64,000 bases of DNA from Przewalskia tangutica (lineage: Eukaryota > Streptophyta > Magnoliopsida > Solanales > Solanaceae). Shown one piece after another: positions 13,301-23,336 of the stretch. The notes beneath the pieces were generated by a model. It did no database searches. It saw only the letters and a program-made list of their open reading frames with translations, and was not told the origin of the DNA. The stretch is from the NCBI GenBank assembly GCA_029844215.1, contig CM056734.1, positions 16,812,501 through 16,876,500 on the forward strand, read 5' to 3'. A program made the position numbers and the translations under genes. The first letter of the stretch is position 1. Every line of letters starts with the position of its first letter.

Positions 13301-16300
13301 GACAAGTGCATCATGGAACAAGTTGTGAACATGATCAGTTTCGCTATCCGACATTTCATCAAACACCTTGTCTTCGGTAACTTCCACTACTTATTTTGCA
13401 TTTTCGAGTCTGTGTTTCCATGACATCAAGAGTTTCTGCTTCAGTATTATTTGTATTATAATAATTGACCAAAGGATCTACATGGATAAATTTCTTCGAC
13501 ATTTTATCAAACATCAGACCCTTTTCTGAAGTGTCAACTAACAAACTTTCATCTTGTCTGAAATTTCTGCAAGCCCGTCCCTAATTTTGGCGAGTGTATT
13601 CTCAGGAATAAGTGCAGCTCTGTGAGAAGATACACCCACTGAAATGGAGAATACAATTGGAATACTAACAATGAAACAGTAACAAAGAAGGGGGATGAGA
13701 TGCCAGAAGAATTGGAGATGAGAAGCACAGACTTGCCTAAGCACAATACACAATTCGCATACTTTCGCTCCTCTACCACTGTGCTATTTAACTAACCCTT
13801 TTACACATTCTAAAGGCTAAGCCCATTAAACCAGAGTCCCAGATATACTTTTCCTGCCCATTACTTTCATTTAGCACAAGCCCTATATCATTCATAACAT
13901 GTTGGGATATGTTATCTTTTCTTCTTTTCTTCTGAAGTAGTTCTTGATTGGTTTCACTTCTGTTGAATTATACAAGTAATCTTATGTTTTATAATTGTAT
14001 TCAATATGTTACCTTCCTCAAAAAAAAAAAATATATTCAACAGTACTATATATAGTTCCTAAGATATGTGTTAAAGTTCTTAAAGGCACTTGAAGTCATC
14101 TAAGGTTATAAACTAAATCAAGAGGAAAAATAAGCTTCCAATATTCTCCTCAAATAGAAGTAATAGTCATATTTAGGGCAAATTCTGATCCTTCTTGGTT
14201 GTTTACCAGCAGCCAAGCAAATGAAAAAAAGGCAACGTCGTGAGACACGTATTCTAGAGCTACATTTAACTGAAAGTTTCATTTAAATTGGTACTATTTT
14301 TTTCGATAGATGAAATTCTAGAAACAGAAACGAAAGGTAAAAAGAAGTTAATATCAGATCTGCTACCATTTTAACATCATTGTGTTGTTTGCCTTTGCAG
14401 TGAGTTATTGAGTGCCACAATAATTATCATTAGAGTTAATCATGTACTTTCTAAACAGCTTAATGAAGGAAAAGTATTTGCATACTGACCTACCACTTAT
14501 TTCTAAGTGATATGCAGCTGTCTGGTGACAAATAAACAAGAGAATAATTGCTTTTCATCATGGACTGATTAGTTTAAGCTCATCTCTAGTTGTATGTTGG
14601 TGTAATTTCTGCATAATATGCTATGCTGATTCCTTCATTCCAAGCTATAAATACTTCAATGATCTAGCAGATTCCTAAATCCTATTATATATCTCCTCTT
14701 ATTTACATCTGAAGGAAAACACTACTAGTGTTGATACCAATCAAAAAATTAGTATCTTAGGTTGCACTAGTTTTATATTTCTACTTCTTTTCCCTGAAGA
14801 AATCAAACATAGTATTCCCTCATCCTTATAAAAAAAACACAGTATTCCCTCATTTCTTGGTCAGCTCTGTTAAAGTTGAAAAGGATGTGACAGCATCATT
14901 TATCAAAGTAATATATCATGTGAGCTACCTTTTTTCTAAATATTTTCACATTTGTCATTGTAAAATTATATCCTTAAGTGCCCTAAAACAAGTTATAGAG
15001 AAAAAAGAGGCATGGGTATGTAACCAATTTCCACTTCAGCATTAAGCAAATGTGCTCTTGCTTGCTCCTCTACGTTGAAAATTTGTAGTATGGTTGCAGT
15101 GACCAAAGTGAAACTTTCTTCCCTTGTAGATTTGGTCTTCATCTGGGACTATGCGACTTCAAGATTAGAATAGTCAGCTGAGAGAAAAAGGGGTCCTAAT
15201 TTAGTCAGATCCAGCCCCAGGCCATAGGTTCAGTGACAAAGTTAGTATAGCACGGATGTGCGGTAAGCGCGCATCACGAGTTTGAGTCTTGCTATGAACC
15301 AAACCCCTTGTATTTAAGTGGAGAAACGTAGAGGTGTGGACCCACTATCCACCGAGCTTCTAAGCTAAAAACAACAGATTTCATTTTAAATTTTTTAGTA
15401 AGAGGCAGGTTTAGCTACATTTGATTATTTTTTTCTTCCATCATATATAGGGTTTCAGATTGGCACTCCTTTAGACTTAATAATCTTAAAGATGTAATAA
15501 ATGAATAAAAATCTCTGCAGAACTTTGTTCAAATATGAAATTGCATTTTATTCGTGGATTCACAGTTAGCACAATCCATTGACAACGAAACCCATCCTAA
15601 GTCAAACCCATTAAAGAGAGTTCAAATGTTTCAGTTGCCACTTACCCTTGTTGAAATTATTGAAATGGGGGTATTAACCTTTCAATGTTTCTGCATGACA
15701 GGTTGAGATTGCCAAAGCTTATGAAAGAGGTGGAGCAGCATGCCTTAGTGTTTTGACAGATCAGAAATATTTTCAGGTAAAAGTTTCATCCTCAAATTGC
15801 TGATAAGGATTGTAGGTCTTTCTAGTAATTAATGGCTTTAGGGGATAGCAAAATGACTATCTAGTTACCACTATCAGAGTCAGTACTATCAGTAACTAAA
15901 AATTTCATAATCTTAATGCAATGACCAAAAAAAGGTAAATTTCATGGTCATTCTTAAGATGACAAAATTGAGGTTAGTTTCTCCTCTATGCTTTTCTAGC
16001 AGGAATCTTAAGTTGTAATTGAAGTATTTGACAAAGTCGCAAGCATTGATGCTCAGCTGGATGTGTGGTTATACTAGAGGAGACATGATTAGAAACCAAG
16101 TTATATGGACAAGGTTGGAGTGGCCTCCGTGACGGACAAGATGAGAGAGGCGAGACTGAGGTGGTTCAGTCATTTGAAGAAGAGGTGTGAGATGCGCCAG
16201 TTAGGAGGTGTGAGAGACGGAAGATAGCAGGAGTTAGGAGAGGTCGAGGTAGACCGAAGAACTGGGGAGAGGTGATTAGACAAGACATGACACAGCTTCA

Positions 16301-19300
16301 GCCAAAGGACATGACCCTAGATAAGAAGATTTGGAGGTTGAGGATTAGGGTAGAAGGTTAGTAGGTATTTGAGTTTTGTCGCACTGTGTGTGAGAGGGGT
16401 AGGGGGCTAGCCTCTCCTTATCCTCTTCTCCCTTTCTCTGTAGTATTATTTAGGTTTTGCGTAGATTCATATTCTTATGTGAGTATTCTTATGTGTTGCT
16501 TTATTTGTTTTTTATGGTTATCTTATTTTCCTTGAATTTCTGCATTGACTACGTTCTTTTGAGCCGAGGGTCTATCGGAAACAACCTCTCTACCCCCACA
16601 AAGGTAGAGGTAAGGTCTGCGTACATCTTACCCTCCCAGACCCCACTGAGTGGGATTACACTGGGTCTGTTGTTGTTGACAAAGTTGCAAGCATTATTTT
16701 CCTTTTGATACAAAGGGAATCTAATCAGGAATGCTGAAAGATTTGTATCCTTTTCCATCAATCAAATAATAATAACTATTTGTATCCTTTTCCTTGTAGG
16801 ACCTTAAATTGTAATTGAAGTATTGAAAAACTTGTAACTAGGATATGTTTATGTTACAGATTACCTTTCTGATATGGAAAGGATAAACCATTCCATTTAA
16901 GTGAATAACTAAATCTGCCTGATTAGCAGTTGTGAAGGTAGTACTTCCTTATTAGTCATCCAATAATTGGGATGTATAATGGAGTTGTTTAGGAAGTGGC
17001 ATCAACTGTGAGAATTAGCTCATACACTATACTGATTCTTGTTGTATCATGGAAATGCTTAGATGCAGGTTGTCAAATGATTTTCCAATTTCTAATGATT
17101 CTCTTTATTTTTGTGAATTAGGGAAGCTTTGAAAATCTAGAGGCAATAAGGAATGCTGGAATAGAGGTATGCAGGTTCCCTCAAAGTTTGTTGTATACCA
17201 CTTATAATATACCATAATTGAGTCTTTACAGTTTTTCATTGAGCTCCAATTTTTGCAGTGCCCTTTGTTGTGTAAAGAGTTTGTTATAGAGGCTTGGCAA
17301 ATCTACTATGCTCGGGTCAAAGGTGCCGATGCAATTCTGTTAATTGCTGCAGTTCTACCAGATCTTGACATCAAGTATATGGTTAAGATCTGCAAATTAC
17401 TTGGATTGACAGCACTAGTGGAGGTAAATTGTTACTTTCTACACTCCTACTTTTTGACCATTTCATGGACTGAAAGAGGAAAAATTAGAAATCTGCACAC
17501 CTATATTTTTTTTTAAATTGTCTTTATTTTCATTGACGAAATTGAAAACATCTCTGTTTGTTCAAGGTAGTTAATCTGCTTCATTGACATGAAAGATATT
17601 TGGTATAAGTTCTTCTCTGCATGAAAGATTGTTGGGTAACGCCAACATCCTGCCCATGGCTAGGCCCAGGTGATGGACCAGGCATGACCATGGTCGAATA
17701 TGGCGCTTGCTTGATGGGCTTAATTAATAAATAAAGTTGCATCCTTGCCATCTTTTGGCATGATGGTAAACACTTGAACCTAACAAGTGGTAGCAGAACC
17801 AATGTGTCATGGGTTCGATTCCCAGGAACATGTTGTGAGTGGTAGGTGTTTGCCATTGAGGGGGGGTGGGGGGGGGGGGGGGGTTATTGGGTAACGGCGA
17901 CATCCTGCCCAGGGCAAGCCCAGGTTATGGGTCTGGAATGGCCGGGTCGGTGTCATGGTTCAACGTGATGCTTGCTTGGTTAAGAAATAAAGTTGCGTAC
18001 ATTGCTATCACTTATAGCTTTTGGCATGATGCGCTTGATCCTAACAAAGATTCTTTTCAATATGCAAATATTGGTTTTTGGATTTCTGTTGTGTTCTCAT
18101 TGTAAACTGTAAATCCTTTGTTGATGTTGATATTTTTCTTTTCTGTCATTGCTTACATGTCTACAGCAATGATTTTCACATTTCCAAGAGAAACAAGTTT
18201 CTCTTTCTGCATCTCTGTTTATTTATTTTCCTTTTTATGACCATTTTTTTTTAAAATGGTACTGTTGAATTTTTCCTTTTATAACCATTTCAACTTCTTG
18301 TTCTTCTTCTAGGTACATGATGAGACGGAAATGGATCGTGTCCTCGGAATTGACGGGGTTGAGCTGATTGGCATCAATAATAGAGACCTTGGTAATATGC
18401 ATAATTAATTCTACACCACCAATCTACTCATTTTTTGATAGACTATATGCTGCCAAGTGCTATAGGGCAGCCCGGTGCACTAAACTACCGCTATGCGTGA
18501 GGGGAAGGGCCGGACCACAAGGGTCTATTGTACGCAGTCTTACCTTGCATTTCTACAAGAGGTTGTTTCCACGTCTTGAACCCGTGACCTTCAGGGTCAC
18601 ATGACAACAACTTTACCAGTTACTTCAAGGTCCTCCTTCCATGCTGCCAAGTGTTATAAGGAGACAAATTGAACAGCACAGGTGTACATAAACCTCTTGG
18701 GTTTGGGTGGTGTTGGGGAGGGAGTGTAAGATGATAAACTAGCCTTATAAGAAAATTAAACAAAATGAACTCCAAAGCGTTGGATAAATTAATCAAGGTC
18801 CTACATTAAGACAGATTCTAAATCCTTGTTCACTTCCACAGAAAGTCATGCTTTCTCGCTGCATATAGGGCTAGGGAAAAATGTACAACAGAATAAATGA
18901 AGTTATAAGCAACATGCTTAATCAACTGAACTTCAATGGTTTAAGACTTGCCAACTAAATCAACTTTTGTGTTACCAGGAACTTTCAAGGTGGACATTAG
19001 CAATACCAAGAAACTTCTCGAAGGAGAGCGTGGGGAAAGGATTCAGGAGAAGGGCATAATTGTATGAACTTCTCAACATCATGGAAGCTTTTGTTTTAGT
19101 ATTTTTGCTCTCTCAATAAGTTGTGACTTCATATTGCCACTTTGATTCTTCAGGTGGTTGGGGAATCTGGACTATTTACTCCAGCTGATATTGGTTATGT
19201 GCAAGAAGCTGGTTGCAAAGCGGTAAGCTGCTTTTCTAATTTTGAAATTCACAATGTTGACTCTGTATAATTATTCCAAAACGGATGCTAGAGGATGATA

Positions 19301-19557
19301 GTGGCTAGTGGATATTTTCCAAATATGATTTTGCCTAGATCCTCCGGTCTTCATTTGACAATTATGTTATCGCCATCTACTATGATACATTCATTCCGAT
19401 CAATACTATAGTTTGATTTATACCCTTTTCCTTGTCAATCATATATGATGATGATGTTGTCGCATCTCTGTAGGTGCTAGTTGGCGAATCGCTTGTAAAA
19501 CAGGAGGATCCTACTAAAGGAATAAGTGAACTTTTTGGTAAAGACATCTCCTGCTAA
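10344..19557 (+). CDS. IGPS: Indole-3-glycerol phosphate synthase, chloroplastic (10 exons)
   Basis: This enzyme (EC 4.1.1.48) closes the ring of carboxyphenylaminodeoxyribulose phosphate to indole-3-glycerol phosphate in plastid tryptophan synthesis. Exons from GT-AG sites and frame: 10344-10542, 10923-11161, 11267-11443, 15702-15776, 17122-17166, 17259-17423, 18313-18391, 18979-19061, 19154-19222, 19474-19557. The product is 404 residues, close to the roughly 400 usual in plants. The first 60 or so residues are Ser/Thr/Arg-rich, as in a transit peptide. The TIM-barrel motifs are present: IAEVKKASPSRG (catalytic Glu and Lys), CPLLCKEF (catalytic Lys), LVEVHDE, GINNRDL and VVGESGLFTP. The ATG at 10344 is the first in frame. 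A donor at 10527 breaks the frame, so 10543 was chosen. Intron 3 is 4.3 kb and full of repeats. No exon is broken. Confidence 0.95.
11550..13899 (-). mobile_element. Degenerate LTR retroelement in IGPS intron 3
   Basis: Similar direct repeats lie at about 11680-11916 and 13640-13899, both ending CATTCATAACA on the plus strand, so the minus-strand LTR starts TGTTATGAATG. Next to the left LTR the minus strand reads LNLEDKILIEGGVL, like the end of a Ty3-gypsy polyprotein. It is followed by a purine-rich GAGGGCGGGG polypurine tract that abuts the LTR, which fixes the orientation. The right LTR seems shortened on its inner side. Its outer end is at 13899. The outer end of the left LTR, near 11550, is uncertain, and no clean target duplication was seen. 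Most of pol is missing. Confidence 0.6.
12854..13387 (-). CDS. Acidic hypothetical ORF inside the IGPS-intron retroelement
   Basis: This open frame has 177 codons, is rich in Asp and Glu, and starts with MEVTEDKVFDEMSDSE. I recognise no domain, zinc knuckle or catalytic motif. It has the same strand as the enclosing retroelement and lies between its LTRs, so it may be a fragment of its internal coding region or captured host sequence. Further minus-strand frames at 13359-13544 and 12483-12929 overlap it in other phases and look like decayed continuations or shadows. Expression is doubtful. Confidence 0.3.
   Translation of the reverse strand: MEVTEDKVFDEMSDSETDHVHNLFHDALVQDKVENEVCGENAPRSEQLTSNDEVSVTKAEEVFDEFLDWNKDVIQEPYMVCMLTTDTTVPAAIDGDTNAKNEYKNDEEDIVTIRNESPDFLPAITEKPSLWSISTFSTACDFVMFDIHKVLDACWNHFLAGHPEKSAFNMDSGLSNA
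13900..15189. other. IGPS intron 3, unannotated part
   Basis: This AT-rich intron DNA lies between the LTR element and a SINE-like segment. I see no coding motif, inverted terminal repeats or tandem array in it. Confidence 0.5.
15190..15385 (+). repeat. SINE-like, tRNA-related segment in IGPS intron 3
   Basis: The stretch includes CCATAGGTTCAGTGAC and GCGCGCATCACGAGTTTGAG, which look like weak pol III A- and B-box surroundings, followed by a GTGGACCCACTATCCACCGA body. From memory this resembles a repeat common in Solanaceae. The family could not be confirmed and the ends are approximate. Confidence 0.35.
16048..16677 (+). mobile_element. 5'-truncated RTE LINE with TS-SINE-like tail, 18 bp target duplication
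   Basis: The first part is the decayed C-terminal end of an RTE-type ORF2: DNA for DKMREARLRWF near 16138-16170, then GRGRPKNWGEVIRQDM near 16240-16290. A 3' untranslated region follows and ends in the TS-type tail, with GGAAACAACCTCTCTACC, AAGGTCTGCGTACATCTTAC, GGGATTACACTGGG and TTG repeats (about 16560-16677). It is flanked by GACAAAGTCGCAAGCATT (16030-16047) and GACAAAGTTGCAAGCATT (16678-16695), 17 of 18 matching, so both ends are fixed. It lies in IGPS intron 4. Confidence 0.85.
17630..18046 (+). mobile_element. Complete TRIM retrotransposon with 5 bp target duplication
   Basis: Two short LTRs, 17630-17785 (156 bp) and 17885-18046 (162 bp), flank about 100 bp of non-coding internal DNA. 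The left LTR starts TGTTGGGTAAC and ends CCTAACA. The right one starts TATTGGGTAAC, with one change in the terminal TG, and ends CCTAACA. The internal region begins with TGGTAGCAGAACCA at 17788, a primer-binding site like that for initiator tRNA-Met, and ends in a G-rich polypurine tract (17859-17883). Perfect AAGAT duplications flank it (17625-17629 and 18047-18051). It lies in IGPS intron 6 and has no coding capacity, so it must have moved with borrowed enzymes. Confidence 0.9.
18440..18650 (-). mobile_element. Au SINE in IGPS intron 7
   Basis: On the minus strand it reads GGTCACGGGTTCAAGACGTG (B-box-like), then GGAAACAACCTCTTGTAG, CTGCGTACAATAGACCCTTG, TGGTCCGGCCCTTCCCC and AGTGCACCGGGCTGCCC. 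This order is the Au SINE as known from grasses and Solanaceae. The copy looks near full length. The ends are approximate and its target duplication was not resolved. Confidence 0.8.
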
Positions 19558-20068
19558 AGATGCAGCCAGTTGACTCTGTTAATGTTCCTTCCTGGAGTGA
19601 TCTTGTTGAGATTCTTCACCACAATTTTGTAAACTCTCACCATTTGTATTGTTGGTGGCCTACTTGTTTCATTGTAAGATATAACGTATAGATAAGTGCG
19701 TTATGAATGGAAAGCTTATGTTTCATGATTTCAGTTTCAATAAATTTTATCTTTCTATTTGATACTTATTACAATTACAATTGGGACCTTTTTCGATTGT
19801 TCATTCTGGATTCTTTTTTCTCTTTTATAGAGCTGCCCGCAGCTTTTATTTTTGGGGTCTCATCGGCTTCGAATGAAAGTGCAAATTAGTCGAGCGGCTT
19901 CGCACCTTTCCTCTCGTTTCCGCTTAGAAGAAGCTCGCTTTAAATAGTTCAATCTTTGAATGAATATATTATAACAAGGCATGGAACGCCTTTCCAACTG
20001 GGAGTACTTGAGCAGTTGCTTTGGCTTCAGTTCAAAATATCAAATGGGTTGTACTGTAGTATGTTTTA
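19558..20068 (+). other. IGPS 3' flank
   Basis: This includes the likely 3' untranslated region after the TAA at 19555-19557, with AATAAA-like sequence near 19739. No other gene is seen before the Helitron end. Confidence 0.45.
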
Positions 20069-20340
20069 CTAGGCAGATTATGCCCGTGCTATGCATGGGC
20101 CCAACATAAATGGTGCTTATTAGGTGCTTCGTAAAAATATACCCGCACGTTCATACAAAGTAATATGTGATAAATATACCCAACATACCACTCTTATCAC
20201 TATCTCTTAGTTTATTAATGCACATGTGTACCTTAATTTATAACTTAAATCATAATAAATTAATATGATCTAATTAAAACATTGAATGCGGATAATTTTT
20301 TACCTTAGGTGTTTTGTGCAACAAGTCTCAAATATTTCTT
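20069..20340 (-). mobile_element. Helitron 3' terminus (minus strand), other end not found
   Basis: On the minus strand the sequence ends GCCCATGCATAGCACGGGC, a near-perfect hairpin, then ATAATCTGC, then CTAG at 20072-20069 followed by T. A GC-rich hairpin about ten bases before CTRR with a T host base is the Helitron 3' hallmark. No 5' TC end or Rep/helicase sequence was identified, so it is a non-autonomous or truncated copy and the right limit is a guess. Confidence 0.5.
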
Positions 20341-20362
20341 ATTGGTAAATCAAGTTTAAACT

Positions 20363-20472
20363 AGGGCTGTCCAAAGGAGCGGGGTTGAAATTTGAAATTT
20401 GGCGGGGTCTATCGTCGTCGATCTTGAGGTGTCGGGGCGGGTCGGGGTGGGTCGGGTTTTTCCCCCTTAAAT

Positions 20473-20508
<36 letters not shown>

Positions 20509-21855
20509 AACAAGATAGTTTAATAAAAACATCCGAAAGTTGTTTTTGTGTCTCTTATATTATTTAATAGAATTATGATTTTTTTTGGTAATACAATTTT
20601 AAAATTGCAACTTCGTGATATTGAAAGTTGCAAATAAATAACATAGTAAAATTACAATTAAAAGAATTACATTTTAAGAAACACGTTTTCTAGTTTCTTT
20701 ATAAATTTTTGTGGTTCTTCGGTTGAAATTGATATTTGTTGGTCAAATTGGTCGATGTCGCTTCCACCACATTTGTCGGAGAAGATTTTGTTGTAGTTGT
20801 AGTCTTCTTCTTCCTTGATCTCCGGTTGACCGCACATTCTCATTCCGCTCGTATTGATCTACGAATAATCTGCGCAATCTCGAGTTGTCTCCCGCTAATG
20901 AGTGTTTGTGCTCTCCTATTTGATATCTGTCGGCCGAAAAAACGCTTTCAAACAATGTTGATGACGCTTGAATGTTCAACACATCTCGGGCGAACTTAGA
21001 TAGTGTTGGAAATGTCTTCTCATTCTCCTTCCTGTATTTTAGCAAGTCTTCACGTCCCTCTTCATTGAGAACAACTTGGTACGGTAGAACACCCTGCAAA
21101 ACAAAACATCAAACTCGCTAACATTGATGAAATATTCATGTGCAAATATAAAAATGTCTCTCCTAACAGTTGATCTAGGAAAATCGTTAAAAACAAGATT
21201 ATACATTTCTCTAATGTAATGAATAAAACTAGGAGAGAAAGGAAATGAAAAGTCAAACCTTCTACATCAACTAATTTTACTGTTGCTTCCCTATCTCTAT
21301 GTTTATCGTATTTAGGGCTACAATTCCCCCCGTCATATGGTTAATTTGACCCTATACCTGGTCCGAGATACTTTCTAGCCTCGTATTCATTCCACCTAGC
21401 TTTGTGAATGTCATGTACATGTCTCAATAAACCTTTCGTCCCACCCTGACCTTTTCCCATTTTAAATTTATAAATATTTTTACAAATTTGACATCTAACT
21501 ACTTGATTCTCTTGGTACCTATAAAAAAAGCCCATGCATCTGATTTTAATTTTCGTTGTGTTGGGTCTCGTCTCATACTAGGGGAATAAGAGGTGTTCCA
21601 GTTTGAGGTGCATTAGTGGGTGTGTCATCTAGATTAGTAGGCGTGTCATCTATATTAATGGGTCTGTCATCTAGATTATCTTCTAAATTAAAGTCTTGTT
21701 GAGTTGCAGAAAATATCTCCTCGTCTAAATCTAATGGTATTTCAGGAAAAAATTTAGTGTTAACCAAATCGTCCTGTCTAGAAACAGGATGACTAGAAGA
21801 AGTATTCATGCCCTTATTACCCCTACTAGAAGAAGCCTGGTCAAGAACTCTCATG
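20363..21855 (-). mobile_element. Internally deleted hAT transposon (BED finger plus dimerisation end)
   Basis: Minus-strand frames keep both ends of a hAT transposase but lack the catalytic middle. Segment 21535-21341 encodes a BED-type zinc finger with VRCQICKNIYKFKMGKG and GLLRHVHDIHK. Segment 21099-20743 encodes the C-terminal dimerisation region, with FARDVLNIQASSTLFESVFS and GEHKHSLAGDN. A Ser/Asp-rich N-terminal part occurs near 21860-21573. The left edge TAGGGCTGTCCAAA at about 20363 looks like a hAT terminal repeat. The right end is lost, probably to the RTE insertion at about 21855. A (TA)n run lies at 20474-20505. It cannot make active transposase. Confidence 0.75.
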
Positions 21856-22475
21856 TGAAGAAGATGAAATCTACGGATGTTGCGATGGATGTGTGAGCGT
21901 ACTAGGAGAGATATGATTAAAAATGAAGATATTCGGGAAAAGGTGAGAGTGACATCGGTGGAGGATAAGATGCGGGAAGCGAGACTGAGATGGTTCGACA
22001 TGTGCAGAGGAGATGCACGGATGCCCCAATGTGGAAGTGTGAGAGGTTGGCTATGGATGATTACAGAGGTAGAGGGTAGGCCGAAAAAATATTGGACATA
22101 GGTGATTAGACAAGACATGACACGGGTCCAGCTTACAGAGAACATGATCTTAGATAGGAGATTACGAAGGACACAAATTAGGGTAAAAGGTTAGTAGGCA
22201 ATTGTTCCAACTTATCATTTTATATTAGCAGTCATAGTATTATTCTTGTAGTTTTTGTCATTTAATTTATGGGACTATATGTTATTTCTTATACTTTAAT
22301 TATCGTATTAATTTATGTTAGTTACAACCTTTTTTTTTCCACAGATTTATCATATTTTTAATAGTATTTTGTCATCACTTTTATATTGCTTCGAATTGTT
22401 TGTTCTTGTGCCGAGAGTTTATTGGAAACAATCTTTCTATTTTGGTCTACGTATCTGGGTTATTATTGTTGATCA
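21855..22475 (+). mobile_element. Second 5'-truncated RTE LINE end with diverged TS-type tail
   Basis: The segment at 21877-22101 encodes MLRWMCERTRRDMIKNED and VEDKMREARLRWFDM, then EVEGRPKKYW, the C-terminal end of an RTE ORF2. The 3' region ends with a decayed form of the same SINE-like tail (CCGAGAGTTTATTGGAAACA near 22412, then TTATTATTGTTG). It is older than the copy at 16048 and appears to cut the hAT element. Confidence 0.7.
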
Positions 22476-22626
22476 CTTTTATGTTGCTCGTGATAAATTA
22501 ATTACTCCATCTGTCTTAATTTAAGTGTCTTATTTTAAACTGTATTATTTTTTGAGTTAGAAACTATTATAAGACAATAACTATCTTGAAGTTTCTTTAG
22601 CTAATTTAAAATTTCAAAAGAGTGAA

Positions 22627-23090
22627 GTCCCAAAAAGGAGTTAGAGAAGTTTCTCTCACTAAGAAAACGCTCTCAACGTTTTCCCTTAGTTGCTTCTTCG
22701 GTTTTTCCTCATCTTCCCCCCCTAAGATTTTCGTTTGTTTCCCAATGGTTTAATTGTTACTGTTCACAATATGAAGAAGTCTAAACGTTACACACGTTCT
22801 AGCAATGATTCAGGAGGATCAAGCAGTTCGACTAAAGCTAGAACAAGGAGGAAAAAAAAGAGTGGCGGCAGTCCAACAATTGCCGAGGAAAATCAAGAAT
22901 CAAAACAACATCTTATAGAGTTCTCTATGATTTTATCCCCTCTTGTAATGACACCTTTGAGTGAGTGACAACCCCTCTCCTCCCCCTTTTCTTGTTTACA
23001 TTACGTTGAGGCTTGAGATCCCTCAATGACTGATTGTAGCCAATTTTCTTTTCGTTATTAATAATAATATTTGCATTTACCTAAAAAAAA
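22627..23090 (+). mobile_element. Short poly(A) retro-insert with 13 bp target duplication
   Basis: The 464 bp insert is bounded by perfect TCAAAAGAGTGAA repeats at 22614-22626 and 23091-23103 and ends in an A run, so it arrived by target-primed reverse transcription. It contains a small frame starting at 22771 (65 codons, with KARTRRKKKSGGS) and a 3' end TTATTAATAATAATATTTGC typical of plant L1 tails. It may be an L1 copy with a large internal deletion or a retro-copied transcript. I do not recognise the small frame. Confidence 0.7.
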
Positions 23091-23336
23091 TCAAAAGAGT
23101 GAAAGGACGAAAAGTGTCTATTTGTGAGATTTTCCTAAAACTTAAGTAAAAAAAAAAAGAAGACTAGTGCCTACATATTTTGGGGATAAAATCATCAAAA
23201 TAACTAGGAACCATCCGCCGGGTTCATCAAAACCTTTGCTCTCTACTCCTCCTCAGTCCTCTTCACCTTATCCTCTTTCCTCCTCATAAACCCTTTGCTT
23301 CTTCTCTCTACCCTAGAGAAGATAATACCACCAACA

